From contig NZ_QMKQ01000003.1 of the NCBI RefSeq assembly GCF_003287975.1, positions 186,001 to 250,000 on the forward strand: a stretch of DNA of 64,000 nt, in the 5' to 3' direction. Below the pieces are notes generated by a model, which was not told where the DNA came from, searched no databases, and saw only the letters and a program-made list of their open reading frames with translations. The position numbers were made by a program, and so were the translations under genes. Below, in pieces: positions 44,580 to 53,341 of this stretch (positions within the stretch are counted from its first letter, which is position 1; each line of letters starts with the position of its first letter). This stretch comes from Arthrobacter sp. AQ5-05. Its GTDB lineage: Bacteria > Actinomycetota > Actinomycetes > Actinomycetales > Micrococcaceae.

Positions 44580-45173
44580 TCACTGCCCGTCAGCGTGCGT
44601 GAAGGTCACGACGCTGAGTTCCATCCCGGATTCCCGGTCAAAGGCGAGTTGCACCTGGCCCAGCTGGGGGTTGCCCCTGATGCCGATCCCAAAGCCGTTG
44701 GGCCCGCCGGGCGAACATTCCGATGACGAGCCGCCCCCCAGCGGGGCCCCGTCGATGTCGAAGAGCATGACCTCGAAGCCGATGCTCCTTGAGCAGGCCA
44801 CCTCGATGAGGACCCTGTCGCCCGTGTTTTCCCGGGGCAGTGCAAAACGGCTGCTTGCGGTCAATTGCTCCGCCAGAAGCACCCGTTCGCTGCCCGGGAC
44901 TCCATGGTCGATGGGGTGTGACCCCTGTTGGATCTGGGGTGCGGCCATCGAGCGCGGCAGCTTGGCGATCCGCTGGTCGAGGTCGATGGCGCTGTATTCC
45001 TGCAGCGGCAGATCCTCACGCGGCGCTTCGACGGGCGGCACGTAGGTGTCGCCGGTGGAACCCGTGGATTCGTCGGGTGGCGGGATGGAGGCGTTCGTGT
45101 CAATCGGCACGCAGGCCGTCAACACGAGGGCAAGGCCGGCCAATGCTGCGATCAATCCCGAAAAACGCTTCAT
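44580..45173 (-). CDS. lipoprotein of a five-member local family (member E)
   Basis: A 197-residue protein with a clear lipoprotein signal (MKRFSGLIAALAGLALVLTAC, Cys21). The mature part contains MAAPQIQQGSHPIDHGVPGSERVLLAE, DRVLIEVACSRSIGFE, SSECSPGGPNGFG and SGMELSVVTFT, matching member D along its length. GTGAGG precedes the ATG, with TAAGGT just upstream. It is the first lipoprotein gene on this strand; member D follows after 69 bases. Confidence 0.75.
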   Translation of the reverse strand: MKRFSGLIAALAGLALVLTACVPIDTNASIPPPDESTGSTGDTYVPPVEAPREDLPLQEYSAIDLDQRIAKLPRSMAAPQIQQGSHPIDHGVPGSERVLLAEQLTASSRFALPRENTGDRVLIEVACSRSIGFEVMLFDIDGAPLGGGSSSECSPGGPNGFGIGIRGNPQLGQVQLAFDRESGMELSVVTFTHADGQ

Positions 45174-45313
45174 GGCCTCACCTTATCTGCGCCACCCGGT
45201 ACCCGCTCGCTTCGGCAACCCATCCTTGCAATGTGTCGGATTCCGTCGGGACGTTCCTACGCCAAGAACGAAGAGGCCTTGCCCCTGGACCGGGCACGAT
45301 GTTGGCTCGAGAC

Positions 45314-46372
45314 ATGACACAAATACTGTTGCTGGGTGGGACCGGGTGGCTGGGACAAACGCTTTCCCGCCAGGCTCTGGATCGCGGACACGCGGTGACC
45401 GCGCTGGCCCGCGGCACCAAGCCATTTGTCCCCGGGGTCAGCGCCGTGATCGCCGATCGCCAAGCACCTGCCGCCTACGGGCAGGTGGCGGGCCGGGCCT
45501 GGGACCTGGTCATCGAGCTCACCGACAGGCCGCGATTCGCCCGGGAGGCGGTGCAGCACCTGGGCGGAGCCGCCGGGAACTGGGTCTTCGTATCCTCGTG
45601 TTCGGCCTATGCCCTGCAGTCCGAGCCCGGCGCCGACGAAACCGCCGGGACCGCCGAACCACTGCCCGAGGCTGAAGACGGGGAGGGCGCGGATTTCGGG
45701 CGGGCCAAGTCCGCATGCGAGGCACTAAGCATGCACGAGCGCAACGGGAGGGCGCTGGTGGTCCGTCCCGGGTTGATTGGCGGGCCCGGGGACCCGAGTG
45801 GACGCAGCACCTACTGGCCGCTGCGTTTTGCCCAGCGCCGGGATCCGGTCCTGGTCCCCGCGGTGCCCAACGGGAACGCCCCTGTGCAAATCATCGACGT
45901 GCGCGACCTCGCCGCCTTCATCCTCGACGCGGGACTGGCCGGGGAGCGCGGATACGTCAACGCCGTCGGCGCGTTGCACACCTTGGGGCAGACGCTGGAG
46001 ATGGCCCGGGAAGCAGCCGCAACCGTGGCGGCCTCGACCGGACACCCGGCGCCCACACACCAACTGGTTGGCTACGACGTTTCCAGGATGGCCGAGGACC
46101 GGGTGAATCCGTGGGCAGGTCCCACATCGCTGCCGCTTCTCCTGCCGCAGGAGGACGGATATGCAGGGTTTGCCCGCCGCTCGGATGCCCGTGCCCTGCG
46201 GCTGGGGCTGTATCGGCGGAGCCTGCGCCAGACGATTGAAGAGATCATCCGTGGCGGAGGGGGAATCGACGTGGATTCGCTGCGCTCCGGGCTCACTGCG
46301 GCGGAAGAGCAGATGCTCATGGGCCGCTGGGAATCAGGACCCGGCCTGGTGGCCCGCGGCGCGGACGGTTGA
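45314..46372 (+). CDS. NAD-dependent epimerase/dehydratase (SDR) family protein
   Basis: A 352-residue extended or atypical SDR. The nucleotide-binding motif LLLGGTGWLGQTLSRQAL opens at residue 5; VFVSSCSAYALQ marks strand 5, and GRAKSACEALSM takes the place of the usual YxxxK, so the classical catalytic Tyr is replaced. It may bind NAD(P) without classical epimerase chemistry, or act as a reductase or chaperone-like SDR. The ATG at 45314 begins the Rossmann strand. The substrate is unknown. Confidence 0.82.
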   Translation: MTQILLLGGTGWLGQTLSRQALDRGHAVTALARGTKPFVPGVSAVIADRQAPAAYGQVAGRAWDLVIELTDRPRFAREAVQHLGGAAGNWVFVSSCSAYALQSEPGADETAGTAEPLPEAEDGEGADFGRAKSACEALSMHERNGRALVVRPGLIGGPGDPSGRSTYWPLRFAQRRDPVLVPAVPNGNAPVQIIDVRDLAAFILDAGLAGERGYVNAVGALHTLGQTLEMAREAAATVAASTGHPAPTHQLVGYDVSRMAEDRVNPWAGPTSLPLLLPQEDGYAGFARRSDARALRLGLYRRSLRQTIEEIIRGGGGIDVDSLRSGLTAAEEQMLMGRWESGPGLVARGADG

Positions 46373-46555
46373 CCTCCGGCGACCGCGGGCCGGAGGATTG
46401 GATGGTCCGATTGCCACGAACGGACACGACGTGCTTGTGGTTCTCGCCTTCGCCTAACCGCGCCACGGGCCCCCCATGACTTCCACCCCGAAGTCGGGGC
46501 GCGAACGAGGCCATGGTGAAGTCTTGGCGCATCCATCGTCGAATCGAGAACAACC

Positions 46556-48220
46556 ATGCAGCACCACAACCCCATCGTCATTGACCGCCTCGGCTATTCA
46601 TGGCCCAACGGCGGCACCGTCTTCGATGGCCTCTCCACCAGGTTCTCCAGCGGAACCACCGGGCTGATCGGGCCCAACGGCTCGGGCAAGTCAACGCTTC
46701 TGCGGTTGATCGCCGGAGAACTGGAAGCCGTTCGGGGTGCAATCCACGCGGACTCGCAACCCGCCTACCTGGCACAAGACATCGTCCTGGACACCCACCG
46801 CAGCGTGGCCGGCCTGATGGGAATCGCCGCCAAGTTGGCGGCGCTGCGGCGCGTCCTGGCGAACACCACCGAGGACCTGGAACTCGACATGGAAACCATC
46901 GGGGACGACTGGGACCTGGAGAAGCGTTCGTCGGCGCTGTTGAACGGTTACCTGGAGGTGCCGGTCGCCCCGGAATTCCTGTCGCGGACCGTGGGCACCC
47001 TCTCGGGCGGCGAAACCATGGCGGTGGGCCTGGCGGGAGTCGGAATCCGCGGCGGCGGGATCATGCTGCTGGACGAGCAGACGAACAACCTGGACCGGAC
47101 CGCCCGCCACCGCTTGTACGACATGGTGCAGCGCTATCCCGGAACCATGGTGGTCTCCACCCACGACAAGACGCTGCTGCGGCTCCTGGACTCGTTGGCG
47201 GAACTGCGGCCGGTGAATGTGCGCGCATGGCGCGCCGAGAAGTTCGACCTGGTGCGCTTCGGGGACTGGGAATCCAGGGCCGAAGCCAGGGGCCATGAGG
47301 GGGACAGTGCCGAGCGCCGTCTGAGCGATGCCCGCCGCAAGCTGGCCATCGAGAAGCGCCAGCGCCGCGAAGCCGAGACCAGGATCGCCAGGCGCTCCAG
47401 GCAGGGTCGGAAGGCCGCCGGGTCGATGCCGAAGATCCTGGCCAACTCGCTGCGCAACCAGGCCGAGGTGGCCGCCGCCAAAAACCGAGGCATCATGAAG
47501 TCGCATGAAGCGGATGCTGCCGCGGAACCGGCTGCCGCACGTGAGGCGGTGCCGGTTGACCTGCGTATCGCGATCGATCTTCCGGAGACCCGAGTTCCCG
47601 CGGGACGCGGCATCGTCGAGATGCCGGTTGCCGGGATCTCCCGCGGGGTGGTGCTCGAACATGACGAGCCCCTGGCGGAGGACTCGGTGCTCGCGATACG
47701 GGGGCCCGAACGCATTGGGCTGGCCGGTGGCAACGGTGTCGGTAAATCGACGTTGCTGGGCCGGCTCGAGGCCGGGGCCAAGGTGCCGACGGGTTTCCTG
47801 CGCCAGCGGCTTGGCATCGCGGGAACCGACGGCTGGGCGGGCCTCCATGACGGATTGAGCATGTTGGAGAGCCTGCGTCTCGCGGCGCCGGGTGTGGAGC
47901 CGGGGACCTTACGGGAGAAACTCGCGGCATTCCACTTCCGTGGCAGCCGGGTCGATGAACCGGTGTCCAGGCTATCCGGTGGTGAAAGGTTCAGGGTTGC
48001 CTTGGCGATGATCCTGTTGGCCGACCCAGCTCCCCAGCTCCTGTTGCTTGACGAGCCCACGAACAACCTGGACATGGCCACGATCGAGCAGTTGCTCTCG
48101 GCGCTTGAGTCGTTTGGGGGTGCCATGGTGGTGGCCAGCCACGACGACGATTTCCTCGCCGCGCTGGCCACGGACCGTGAATGGGAGATGCAACGGGCGG
48201 TTACGTCGCCGGACGCATGA
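46556..48220 (+). CDS. ABC-F family ATPase (two NBDs, no membrane domain)
   Basis: A 554-residue soluble protein with tandem nucleotide-binding domains. NBD1 has Walker A GPNGSGKSTLL (residue 39 on), signature LSGGE and Walker B LLDEQTNNLD, where Gln replaces the common Pro after the catalytic Glu. A charged linker around residues 230-310 follows. NBD2 has GGNGVGKSTLL, RLSGGERFRVALA and LLLLDEPTNNLD. ABC-F proteins act on the ribosome, either in translation control or antibiotic protection; nothing here marks a resistance type. Its end overlaps the convergent membrane-protein gene by 20 bases. Confidence 0.88.
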   Translation: MQHHNPIVIDRLGYSWPNGGTVFDGLSTRFSSGTTGLIGPNGSGKSTLLRLIAGELEAVRGAIHADSQPAYLAQDIVLDTHRSVAGLMGIAAKLAALRRVLANTTEDLELDMETIGDDWDLEKRSSALLNGYLEVPVAPEFLSRTVGTLSGGETMAVGLAGVGIRGGGIMLLDEQTNNLDRTARHRLYDMVQRYPGTMVVSTHDKTLLRLLDSLAELRPVNVRAWRAEKFDLVRFGDWESRAEARGHEGDSAERRLSDARRKLAIEKRQRREAETRIARRSRQGRKAAGSMPKILANSLRNQAEVAAAKNRGIMKSHEADAAAEPAAAREAVPVDLRIAIDLPETRVPAGRGIVEMPVAGISRGVVLEHDEPLAEDSVLAIRGPERIGLAGGNGVGKSTLLGRLEAGAKVPTGFLRQRLGIAGTDGWAGLHDGLSMLESLRLAAPGVEPGTLREKLAAFHFRGSRVDEPVSRLSGGERFRVALAMILLADPAPQLLLLDEPTNNLDMATIEQLLSALESFGGAMVVASHDDDFLAALATDREWEMQRAVTSPDA

Positions 48221-48629
48221 CGCCCTTGGTGTGCGGCACATGCTCCGGTGCATGGGCAACCGCCCGGGCGCCGACCTCGGCCAGCGCAATGATGCTGAAG
48301 GCATTGAGCCCGTGAAGCGCCCCGACCCATGCAGCATCGAAGGCGACGAAGGCGAGCGTGATCTGCACCGCCACGGCCAGAAGGAGCCACAAGGCCCATT
48401 TCAGGCCTGCGTGGGCCAGCAACGCGATGACCACCAGCGCCAGCACAAGCACCGGCACGGCGTACATCCCGATCATGCCGTGCAGCATCGCGGCCAATGG
48501 GGGCTCAGCCGGAACCGTTCCGTTTTCCAGGTCGGGGATCAGCCCGAACATCGACCAGGCGATCAGCGCCGCCTGGATCACGACGGCGGCGGCAATGATG
48601 TGTGCAACAACCTTGTATGCGGTACGCAA
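48201..48629 (-). CDS. DUF6220-like small membrane protein
   Basis: A 142-residue protein with four membrane helices: VVAHIIAAAVVIQAALIAWSMFG, LHGMIGMYAVPVLVLALVVIA, LKWALWLLLAVAVQITLAFVA and LHGLNAFSIIALAEVGARAV. Conserved His residues in MLHGMIGMY and ALHGLNAF recall haem- or quinone-facing helices, but this is only suggestive. The start is taken as TTG 48629 with AAAGGA upstream, because the longer frame adds non-hydrophobic, unrelated residues. Confidence 0.7.
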   Translation of the reverse strand: MRTAYKVVAHIIAAAVVIQAALIAWSMFGLIPDLENGTVPAEPPLAAMLHGMIGMYAVPVLVLALVVIALLAHAGLKWALWLLLAVAVQITLAFVAFDAAWVGALHGLNAFSIIALAEVGARAVAHAPEHVPHTKGVMRPAT

Positions 48630-48851
48630 CTTGAAGGTCCTTTCCGGGAATTTCTCAAGGTACCGAAAATGATGGCCAGCGCTGGCCACGTGGCCGCATT
48701 CCCATGCCAAAGGTGCGAGTGTTGTCGTGTCGTGTGCGCGGCCCAAGCGTTTTGTTGGCTAAGAATAGCCCCGGAAAGCGCCCGATTTCCAGCACAGCGG
48801 ATGTACCAATTCGACCCGGGGGTGCGGGTGCGAAGCCGAAACACTGGATGC

Positions 48852-49739
48852 CTACCAAACCTCGGCGATGAGTTCGGCCAACAACTCTTCTGGGTCGACA
48901 TCCAGTCCGCGCGACTGGAACCAGACGCAGATGTTTTGGCAGTCGCGTTGCAGCAGCCAGACACCGCGCTCATTGCCCGCAAGGTCGACAAATTGCGGCA
49001 AATCGATGACCACAAGGCGGTCCCCGGCGGCGAGCACGTTGTAGGGGGAGAGGTCCCCATGGGCAAACCCCAGCCGTGCAAAGACCTTCATGGCATCCAC
49101 GAGTTGCTCCCAGTAGCGGTCCAGTCGCTCGGGGTCGGGACGCACATGTTGCAGTCGCGGTGCCGCGGCGCCCGGGGCTTCAGGGTCCTCGATGAACTCC
49201 ATCAGGATTTCCGTGCCCATGATCTGTACCGGATAGGGAACCGGGGCGCCTGCCTCGAAACAGAGCCGGAGGTATTGCCACTCGGAATTGGCCCAGCGAG
49301 AGGCCTCAACGATTCGACCGTAGGTGCTGCCGTTTTTCAAGGCCCGGGCATCGCGTGAACGCTTGACGTTGCGCCCCTCGGTGTAGGTCGAGGACCGGGT
49401 AAAGGACCTCTGCTCCGGTGACCGGTAGCGCTTGGCAGCCAACAGCACGTGCTGGTCCGAGGTGGCGCGCTCGATCAGGAAGACGTCGGCTTCCTTGCCG
49501 GTCTTGAGCACGCCGAGCTCGGTGTCGATGGCACCGGCATCCTCGATGACGAATTCGGGGTACGGCAGGGGCCCGCGCATGAGCTTCTCGGTGGCCGGCC
49601 AGGTAGACCAGCGCTGGGATTCCGAGAGCTGGTCGTCAAGATAGTTCCAGTCATCCGCACGATCGGTGTGCCTGGCGTTGGCGCCGGCGGATCGCCGTTC
49701 AAAGGTGTCTGGAAAGTTGTTTTCTACGTAATTCTGCAT
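48852..49739 (-). CDS. RIO1-family serine protein kinase
   Basis: A 295-residue kinase. The ATP-binding lysine is in LLAAKRYRSPEQRSFTRS, GVLKTGKEADVFL is the glycine-loop equivalent, the catalytic loop is HGDLSPYNVL and the metal-binding motif is VIDLPQFVD, the RIO pattern. In bacteria the substrates of RIO kinases are mostly unknown. The ATG at 49739 fits the family N-terminus. It appears to be transcribed alone, with a 200-base space to the DUF6220-like gene. Confidence 0.88.
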   Translation of the reverse strand: MQNYVENNFPDTFERRSAGANARHTDRADDWNYLDDQLSESQRWSTWPATEKLMRGPLPYPEFVIEDAGAIDTELGVLKTGKEADVFLIERATSDQHVLLAAKRYRSPEQRSFTRSSTYTEGRNVKRSRDARALKNGSTYGRIVEASRWANSEWQYLRLCFEAGAPVPYPVQIMGTEILMEFIEDPEAPGAAAPRLQHVRPDPERLDRYWEQLVDAMKVFARLGFAHGDLSPYNVLAAGDRLVVIDLPQFVDLAGNERGVWLLQRDCQNICVWFQSRGLDVDPEELLAELIAEVW

Positions 49740-50146
49740 TGCTGGAGTAACTCCTGTGGGAAGGAAAACATGGATCCGGGGTCACGGCTGGGACACTCAT
49801 TGGTTTCCTCCTCAGGTAGTTACTGTCGCTGTCGGTTCAAGGACACCACAACTCATTGACACATGTCAATCACTTGGAGCTGTGGGTTTGTGGCGGGTGT
49901 GGGTGCCATGGTCGAGCATCGCGATAAGCATCTTGGCTGCATCAGGATGGGGTGCACCGGGATACGGCCAACGTGGGCCGCGAAAGCCTGAACGACATCA
50001 TTGGCCAGCTGGAGCCAAGCGGGTTCGAGTTTGAGGTGATTTTCTGGCCGCTCTGGGCCGCTTTGGGCCGGCCTTGGCTTGCTCACCACGGCGCAGATCT
50101 TCAGGCCCGGTCTCGAAATGCAAAAAGACACGGCAGGGCTGATTTA
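49740..50146. other. 407-base region without a recognisable gene
   Basis: It contains the RIO kinase promoter region and a TTGACA-CATGTCAA dyad (about 49855-49869), which could be an operator. Open frames on either strand show no family features. Confidence 0.4.
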
Positions 50147-50440
50147 GTGGCTCGTGACGAGCCCGAGGAACCCACCGAGTTCCAATGTCATTTGGGGGAG
50201 TTGCTTGAAGGGAGGTCGATGACGCTGGTGGAACTGGGCGAGCGGGTGGGTATCGGCGTGGTGAATCTGTCGATCCTCAAGAACAACCGTGCCAGGGCGA
50301 TGCGCTTCTCCACCCTGCAGGCGATTTGCAGGGCCCTGGACTGCGAGGCCGGGGAGCTGCTCAGCTACGCTCCGGCGTGGTGGCAAGCCGACGGTCGCCT
50401 GCCGACCTTGAGCCGGTGGCGTTGCGGCACTACTTCTTGA
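50147..50440 (+). CDS. Cro/CI-type HTH protein (YozG-like)
   Basis: A 97-residue protein. The DNA-binding helix-turn-helix is MTLVELGERVGIGVVNLSIL followed by KNNRARAMRFSTLQAICRALDCEAGELLSY, the pattern of small YozG-like regulators. The GTG at 50147 is chosen so that the EEPTEFQCHLGELLEGR segment, typical of the N-terminus, is included. The C-terminal 20 residues are not conserved in style and overlap the convergent paaI stop by 11 bases. The target is unknown. Confidence 0.65.
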   Translation: MARDEPEEPTEFQCHLGELLEGRSMTLVELGERVGIGVVNLSILKNNRARAMRFSTLQAICRALDCEAGELLSYAPAWWQADGRLPTLSRWRCGTTS

Positions 50441-50870
50441 TGTCGATGATCAGGTTGGTGATCCGCAGCGTGCACAGGCGCTCGCCGGCTTCGTTCTCGA
50501 TGAGGACCTGGTGGCTGGCCAGGCGCCGTCCCAGGCTGATGGGGGTTGCGGTGATCGTGACGGTCCCTTCGCGGGCGCCCTTGTGGTGGGTGGCCGAGAC
50601 GTCCACTCCCACCGCGGACTTGCCCATGGTCGAGGCGTGCTTCACCGCGGCCCATGAGCCAACTGCCTCGCCCACGGCCAGCGAGGCACCGCCGTGCAGC
50701 AGCCCGAATGACTGGCGGTTTCCCTCCACCGGCATGGTCGCCACGACCCGCTGCACCGATTCCTCGATGATCTTGATGCCCATCTTGATATCAAGCTCGC
50801 CCAGGGCAATTTGCCAGACGCCGTCGATGGAGGTTTCCGGGGTGGGCGCGGTAGGGCGCTCTGCGCTCAT
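50430..50870 (-). CDS. paaI: hydroxyphenylacetyl-CoA thioesterase PaaI
   Basis: A 146-residue hot-dog-fold thioesterase that rescues CoA from stalled phenylacetate intermediates. The central helix carries NRQSFGLLHGGASLAVGEAVGSWAA, and VGVDVSATHHKGAREGTVT follows, as in PaaI. The ATG at 50870 has GGAG upstream and gives the usual length. It is divergent from paaZ, with 113 bases between them and a TetR-type operator, so both should answer to the same phenylacetyl-CoA signal. Confidence 0.88.
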   Translation of the reverse strand: MSAERPTAPTPETSIDGVWQIALGELDIKMGIKIIEESVQRVVATMPVEGNRQSFGLLHGGASLAVGEAVGSWAAVKHASTMGKSAVGVDVSATHHKGAREGTVTITATPISLGRRLASHQVLIENEAGERLCTLRITNLIIDIKK

Positions 50871-50951
50871 GCTGCATGTCTCCTGAGTGTCGAGGCTGTG
50901 TGACGCCCGAGGCTCGTGGCGTTCTTCCCCATACTGTACTGTGGTTGCTAA

Positions 50952-50969
50952 TACTGACCGATCGTTCAG
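50952..50969. promoter_or_regulatory. PaaR-type operator between paaI and paaZ
   Basis: TACTGACCGATCGTTCAG contains the near-palindrome CTGA-CCGATCGT-TCAG. The core ACTGACCGATCGTT aligns with ACCGACCGTTCGTG before tetR and AACCGACCATTCGTT before the thiolase. Confidence 0.65.
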
Positions 50970-50983
50970 GAAGGATTTCGTCG

Positions 50984-53113
50984 ATGACGACAACTCCCAT
51001 TGCTCCACTGGTTCCCAGCTTCGTCCAAAACTCCTGGTGGACCCCCTCCGATCCGGACGGCGGGACCCCCGTGCTGGATGCCAACACCGGCGAGCTCCTG
51101 GCCACGGTCAACAGCGACGGCCTGGACCTTGCAGCCGTCGTCGAGTACGGCCGCACCGTCGGCCAGCGCGAACTGGGCAAGCTGTCCCTGCACGAACGCG
51201 CCCTCAAGCTCAAGGAACTGGCGCAGTTCCTCAACGAACGCCGCGAGGAGCTCTACGAGATCTCCTACCGCACCGGCGCCACCAAGATCGACTCGATGGT
51301 GGACATCGACGGCGGCATCGGCGTGCTGTTCACCTTCTCCTCCAAGGGCCGGCGCGAACTGCCCAACTCCAACGTCATCCTCGACGGACCCATGGAAGTG
51401 CTCTCGCGCGACGGATCCTTCGCCGGCGAGCACATCTACACCCGCATCCCCGGTGTTGCCGCACAGATCAACGCGTTCAACTTCCCGGTCTGGGGCATGC
51501 TCGAGAAGTTCGCACCCGCCTTCATCGCCGGGGTGCCGACGATCGCCAAGCCAGCCACCCCCACCGGCTATGTCGCCGAGGCGATGGTGCGCCTGATGGT
51601 CGAATCCGGCATCCTGCCCGCCGGTTCCATCCAGCTGATCTCCGGCTCCGCACGGACCCTGCTGGATGTGCTGGACTACCGCGACATGCTGTCCTTCACC
51701 GGATCCGCCTCCACCGCCTCGGCGCTGAAGGCCCACAAGAACGTCATCGACGGCGGCGTGCGCTTCACCGCGGAGACCGACTCACTCAACGCGGCCATCC
51801 TGAGCCCGGACGCGGTGACCGGCACCCCCGAGTTCGAGGCCTTCGTCAAGGCCGTCACCACGGAGATGACCTCCAAGGCCGGGCAGAAGTGCACCGCCAT
51901 CCGCCGCAACATCGTCCCGGCCGCGCTGGTCGACGACGTGGTCAAGGCCGTGGGCCAGCGCCTCGATGCGCGTGTGGTCATCGGCGACCCGCGCGCCGAG
52001 GGCGTGACCATGGGAGCCCTGGCTTCCCTGGAACAGCTGCGCGACGTGCGCGGCGCCGTCGAGGAAATGATCGCCGCCGGCGGCGAGATCGCCTACGGAA
52101 CCCTTGACGCACCTGTGGTTCGCACCATGGGCGGCGAGGAAAAGACCGTCGATGCCGGGGCCTTCATGTCCCCGCTGATCCTCACCTGGGACGACGTGGA
52201 AAACCAGGCCGTGCACAGCCGCGAGGCCTTCGGCCCGGTCTCCTCGGTGATCGGCTACACCGACCTGGACGACGCCATCCACCTGGCGGCCATGGGCGCC
52301 GGTTCGCTGGTGGCCACGGTCTGCACCAACGATGCTGACACCGCACGGATACTGACCACCGGCATCGCCTCGCACCACGGGCGCGTGCACATGCTCAACC
52401 GCGAAACCGCACGCTCCTCCACCGGCCACGGCTCCCCGGTCCCGCACCTGGTCCACGGCGGCCCGGGCCGCGCCGGAGGCGGCGAGGAGCTCGGCGGCAT
52501 CCGCTCGGTCAAGCACCACATGCAGCGCACCGCCATCCAGGGCTCGCCCAATATGCTCACCGCCGTCACCGGCGTCTGGCACACCGGGGCCGACCGCGTC
52601 ATTGCGGGGGACCCGGAATTCGGCGCCGTCGCCGGTGCCATCCACCCGTTCCGCAAGTCGCTGGCCGAGCTGAAGATCGGCGACGCCTACGCCTCACCGC
52701 TGCGCAAGGTGTCCCTCGAGGAGATCACCGCCTTCGCCAACGAAACCGGTGACACCTTCTACGCGCACACCGACCGCGCCGCGGCCGAGGCCAACCCGTT
52801 CTTCCCCGGCATCGTCGCCCACGGGTACCTGCTGGTCTCCTGGGCGGCCGGGCTCTTCGTCCAGCCCGCCCCGGGGCCGGTGCTGGCCAACTACGGCCTG
52901 GAGAACCTGCGCTTCATCACCCCGGTGCCGGACGGGGACTCGATCCGCGTCACCCTGACCGCCAAGAAGATCACCCCGCGCGTCACCGACGATTACGGCG
53001 AGGTCGCCTGGGATGCGGTCATCAACAACCAGGACGGCGAGATCGTGGCCACCTACGATGTGCTGACCCTGGTGGAGAAGGAAGACACCACCTACGCCAA
53101 CTGGGACAAGTAG
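50984..53113 (+). CDS. paaZ: bifunctional oxepin-CoA hydrolase/aldehyde dehydrogenase PaaZ
   Basis: A 709-residue fusion that opens the oxepin-CoA ring and oxidises the resulting aldehyde in phenylacetate breakdown. Residues 1-520 are an aldehyde dehydrogenase with catalytic Cys303 in KAGQKCTAIRRN, a Glu in FTAETDSLNAAIL and FTGSASTA for NADP binding. Residues 545-700 are a MaoC hot-dog hydratase with NETGDTFYAHTD, NPFFPGIVAHGYLL and GLENLRFITPVPDGDSIRV. The ATG at 50984 follows AGGAAGGA. A PaaR-type operator lies just upstream. Other ring-opening genes (paaABCDE) are not in the window. Confidence 0.93.
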   Translation: MTTTPIAPLVPSFVQNSWWTPSDPDGGTPVLDANTGELLATVNSDGLDLAAVVEYGRTVGQRELGKLSLHERALKLKELAQFLNERREELYEISYRTGATKIDSMVDIDGGIGVLFTFSSKGRRELPNSNVILDGPMEVLSRDGSFAGEHIYTRIPGVAAQINAFNFPVWGMLEKFAPAFIAGVPTIAKPATPTGYVAEAMVRLMVESGILPAGSIQLISGSARTLLDVLDYRDMLSFTGSASTASALKAHKNVIDGGVRFTAETDSLNAAILSPDAVTGTPEFEAFVKAVTTEMTSKAGQKCTAIRRNIVPAALVDDVVKAVGQRLDARVVIGDPRAEGVTMGALASLEQLRDVRGAVEEMIAAGGEIAYGTLDAPVVRTMGGEEKTVDAGAFMSPLILTWDDVENQAVHSREAFGPVSSVIGYTDLDDAIHLAAMGAGSLVATVCTNDADTARILTTGIASHHGRVHMLNRETARSSTGHGSPVPHLVHGGPGRAGGGEELGGIRSVKHHMQRTAIQGSPNMLTAVTGVWHTGADRVIAGDPEFGAVAGAIHPFRKSLAELKIGDAYASPLRKVSLEEITAFANETGDTFYAHTDRAAAEANPFFPGIVAHGYLLVSWAAGLFVQPAPGPVLANYGLENLRFITPVPDGDSIRVTLTAKKITPRVTDDYGEVAWDAVINNQDGEIVATYDVLTLVEKEDTTYANWDK

Positions 53114-53146
53114 CACCACGCCGCGCGCCCGCGCCGGCACTTCCAT

Positions 53147-53190
53147 TGGCCGGCCGCCTGATTCCCTTCAAGGGTGCAGGCGGCCGGCCA
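53147..53190 (+). terminator. terminator of paaZ
   Basis: A 14-base perfect inverted repeat (53147-53160 with 53177-53190) with a 16-base loop lies 33 bases after the stop. Confidence 0.8.
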
Positions 53191-53341
53191 TTGCCGTTTG
53201 CCGGTGGCCTGCACCGCGGGCGGGGCGCGTGGTGGGCCGCGCCCCGGATGTGAGAAGGTAGCGGGCAGGGGAATGAACCCCCTTCCGCATGGCCCCCGGC
53301 GCCGGTTCGCCCCGCGTGCGTACACGAGGAACGAGGAATCG

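Noticed and set aside
46556-48220. ABC-F protein as an antibiotic-resistance determinant
   Set aside because: No resistance-type linker motif or mobile context is visible; housekeeping ABC-F proteins are common in this group.
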